Assembly (NCBI GenBank): GCA_963779685.1
Contig: CAVZZG010000003.1
Coordinates: 248,001 to 312,000, forward strand
Direction: 5' to 3'
Length of the DNA: 64,000 nt
Source of the DNA: CAVZZG01 sp963779685
GTDB taxonomy: Bacteria; Actinomycetota; Thermoleophilia; Gaiellales; F1-60-MAGs149
How positions within the stretch are numbered: the stretch's first letter is position 1; every line of letters begins with the position of its first letter. The position numbers and the translations under genes were made by a program. Positions 62,900 through 64,000 of the stretch are shown in pieces. The notes under the pieces were generated by a model, which was not told the DNA's origin, did no database searches, and was given only the letters and a program-made list of their open reading frames with translations.

Positions 62900-64000
62900 G
62901 TGCGGAACACGAATCTGCGACTCCTGTGCGCTGCCTGGGCCTGCTCGCGCGCCGCCGAGTGGGCGTTCCACGTCGTCGTCGGCGTGTACGCGTTCAACGC
63001 CGGGGGAGCGGTGGCGGTGGGGATCGTGATGTTCGCGCGGATGGTGCCCGCCGCGGCGGTGTCACTGGCCGGCACCGCCTTCGCCGACCGGTTCGCCCGC
63101 GAGCGCGTCCTGTTCGCCGTCGAGGTCGTCCGCAGCGGCCTCGCGGTGACGGCCGCCCTCGCCGTTGCCGCCGGTGCCCCGACGGGCGTCGTGTTCGCCA
63201 TTGCGGCCGGGCACGCGGCCGTCTCGAGCATCTCGCTCCCGGCCGCCTTCTCGCTGCTGCCGTCGATCGTGGCCACCCCGGAGGAACTGGTGGCGGCGAA
63301 CGCCTCGCTGCTGACTGCGCAGGGCGTGGGGACGCTGGCCGGCCCGGTGCTGGGCGGACTCGTCGTCGCCGCTCAGGGCGCGAGCGCCGGATTCGTGTCC
63401 ACGGCCGCGCTCTCGGCGATCGCCGGCGTGCTGCTGATCGCCATGCGAGTGGAGGGTGCCGCCGTGCGGACGGCCACGGGCGAGCCCGGCCTGGCGGGTG
63501 GCGCGGCCGGCATTCGCTCGGCCGTGGCTGCGCCGGGCGCCCGGCTGATCCTGGGCGTCTTCGGATCGCAGACGCTCGTCCGCGGATTCATGACGGTGCT
63601 GGTGGTGGTGGTCGCGCTCGACCTGCTGGATCTCGACCAGTCCTGGGTCGGCTACCTCACGTCCGCGCCGGGGGCCGGTGCCCTCGTCGGCGCCGTCGCC
63701 GCGCGCCGGCTCGCCGGGCGGCCGCTGGCGGCGCCGTTCCTGCTCGGGCTGGCCGCCTGGGGCATCCCGATCGCCGTGATCGGCGTGCATCCGGCGGCCC
63801 TCGTGGGCCTGGTGGCGCTGTTCATCGTCGGCATCGGCGACGCCATGCTCGACGTCTCGGGCTACACGTTGCTCCAGCGGGCAGTGCCGGACGACGTGCT
63901 GGCGCGGGTCTTCGGCGTCCACAACGCCGTCACCCTCGCGACCGTCGGCATCGGTTCTCTGGCCGCGCCCTTGCTGATCGACGCCATCGGCACGCGCGCG
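62900..64000 (+). CDS. MFS transporter, truncated by window edge
   Basis: The frame from GTG 62900 runs open to the window end (367 residues seen). MRNTNLRLLCAAWACSRAAEWAFHVVVGVYAFNAGGAVAVGIVMFARMVPAAAVSLAGTAFADRFARERVLF is an MFS N-terminus with the RxxxR-like motif A (DRFARERV). Later helices: GLVVAAQGASAGFVSTAALSAIAGVLL and FLLGLAAWGIPIAVIG. In related actinobacteria such a module may be followed by a cyclic-nucleotide-binding domain; the rest is outside the window. Substrate unknown. Confidence 0.85.
   Translation, partial: MRNTNLRLLCAAWACSRAAEWAFHVVVGVYAFNAGGAVAVGIVMFARMVPAAAVSLAGTAFADRFARERVLFAVEVVRSGLAVTAALAVAAGAPTGVVFAIAAGHAAVSSISLPAAFSLLPSIVATPEELVAANASLLTAQGVGTLAGPVLGGLVVAAQGASAGFVSTAALSAIAGVLLIAMRVEGAAVRTATGEPGLAGGAAGIRSAVAAPGARLILGVFGSQTLVRGFMTVLVVVVALDLLDLDQSWVGYLTSAPGAGALVGAVAARRLAGRPLAAPFLLGLAAWGIPIAVIGVHPAALVGLVALFIVGIGDAMLDVSGYTLLQRAVPDDVLARVFGVHNAVTLATVGIGSLAAPLLIDAIGTRA

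Overview
The window is about 70% GC and densely coded, with GTG/TTG starts, ATGA-type overlaps and an actinobacterial gene content (SecD-SecF, YebC next to RuvCAB, a DevRS-like two-component pair, many universal stress proteins). It looks like a chromosomal segment of a high-GC actinobacterium; I guess a Thermoleophilia-like lineage, but there is no rRNA gene to prove it. I see no tRNA, rRNA, CRISPR array or intact transposon. One 172-bp MITE-like element lies between recJ and an enoyl-CoA hydratase gene.

Layout. 1-9.6 kb is an accessory envelope/stress region: end of a membrane protein, a 14-TM drug exporter, a TMEM175-type channel, an HD-domain protein, a lipoprotein, a run of DUF1269, DUF2252, PLDc_N/SHOCT and DUF6325 genes ending in a tiny Arg-rich peptide, a two-TM K+ channel and an aquaporin. 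9.6-22.8 kb holds metabolic and secreted proteins: sulfatase, secreted hypothetical proteins, PilZ protein, VPS62-like protein, an ATP-grasp ligase paired with a C45-type Ntn hydrolase, a frameshifted amidase, Ogt, and an alpha/beta hydrolase. 22.9-44.8 kb is the housekeeping core: pdxS-pdxT-yebC, ruvC-ruvA-ruvB, ECF sigma/anti-sigma, queA, tgt-yajC-secDF-recJ and rel. Between queA and tgt sits a 1317-residue fusion of Ser/Thr kinase, class III cyclase, TM helix, beta-propeller and oligopeptide-binding domain, the most unusual gene here.

44.8-51.1 kb carries a PH-domain membrane protein, a thioesterase-GAF fusion, phosphohexomutase, HIT and Nudix hydrolases and the two core subunits of a heme-copper oxidase. 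51.1-59.4 kb is an island built around a DevS/DevR-like kinase and regulator, with six universal stress proteins and a divergent P1B-type ATPase. A short palindrome, TGCGGG-N3-CCCGCA and variants, occurs in at least six intergenic spaces, mostly beside these genes and the oxidase, and is a candidate operator. The window closes with a FAD oxidase, an ALDH7-type dehydrogenase (possible pipecolate/lysine catabolism) and the start of an MFS transporter.

Five genes (amidase, pdxS, a cupin gene, the ECF sigma factor, an MBL-fold gene) are each interrupted by single-base indels, often in G/C runs. Because pdxS and the sigma factor are otherwise perfect, I suspect sequencing or assembly error for most of them.
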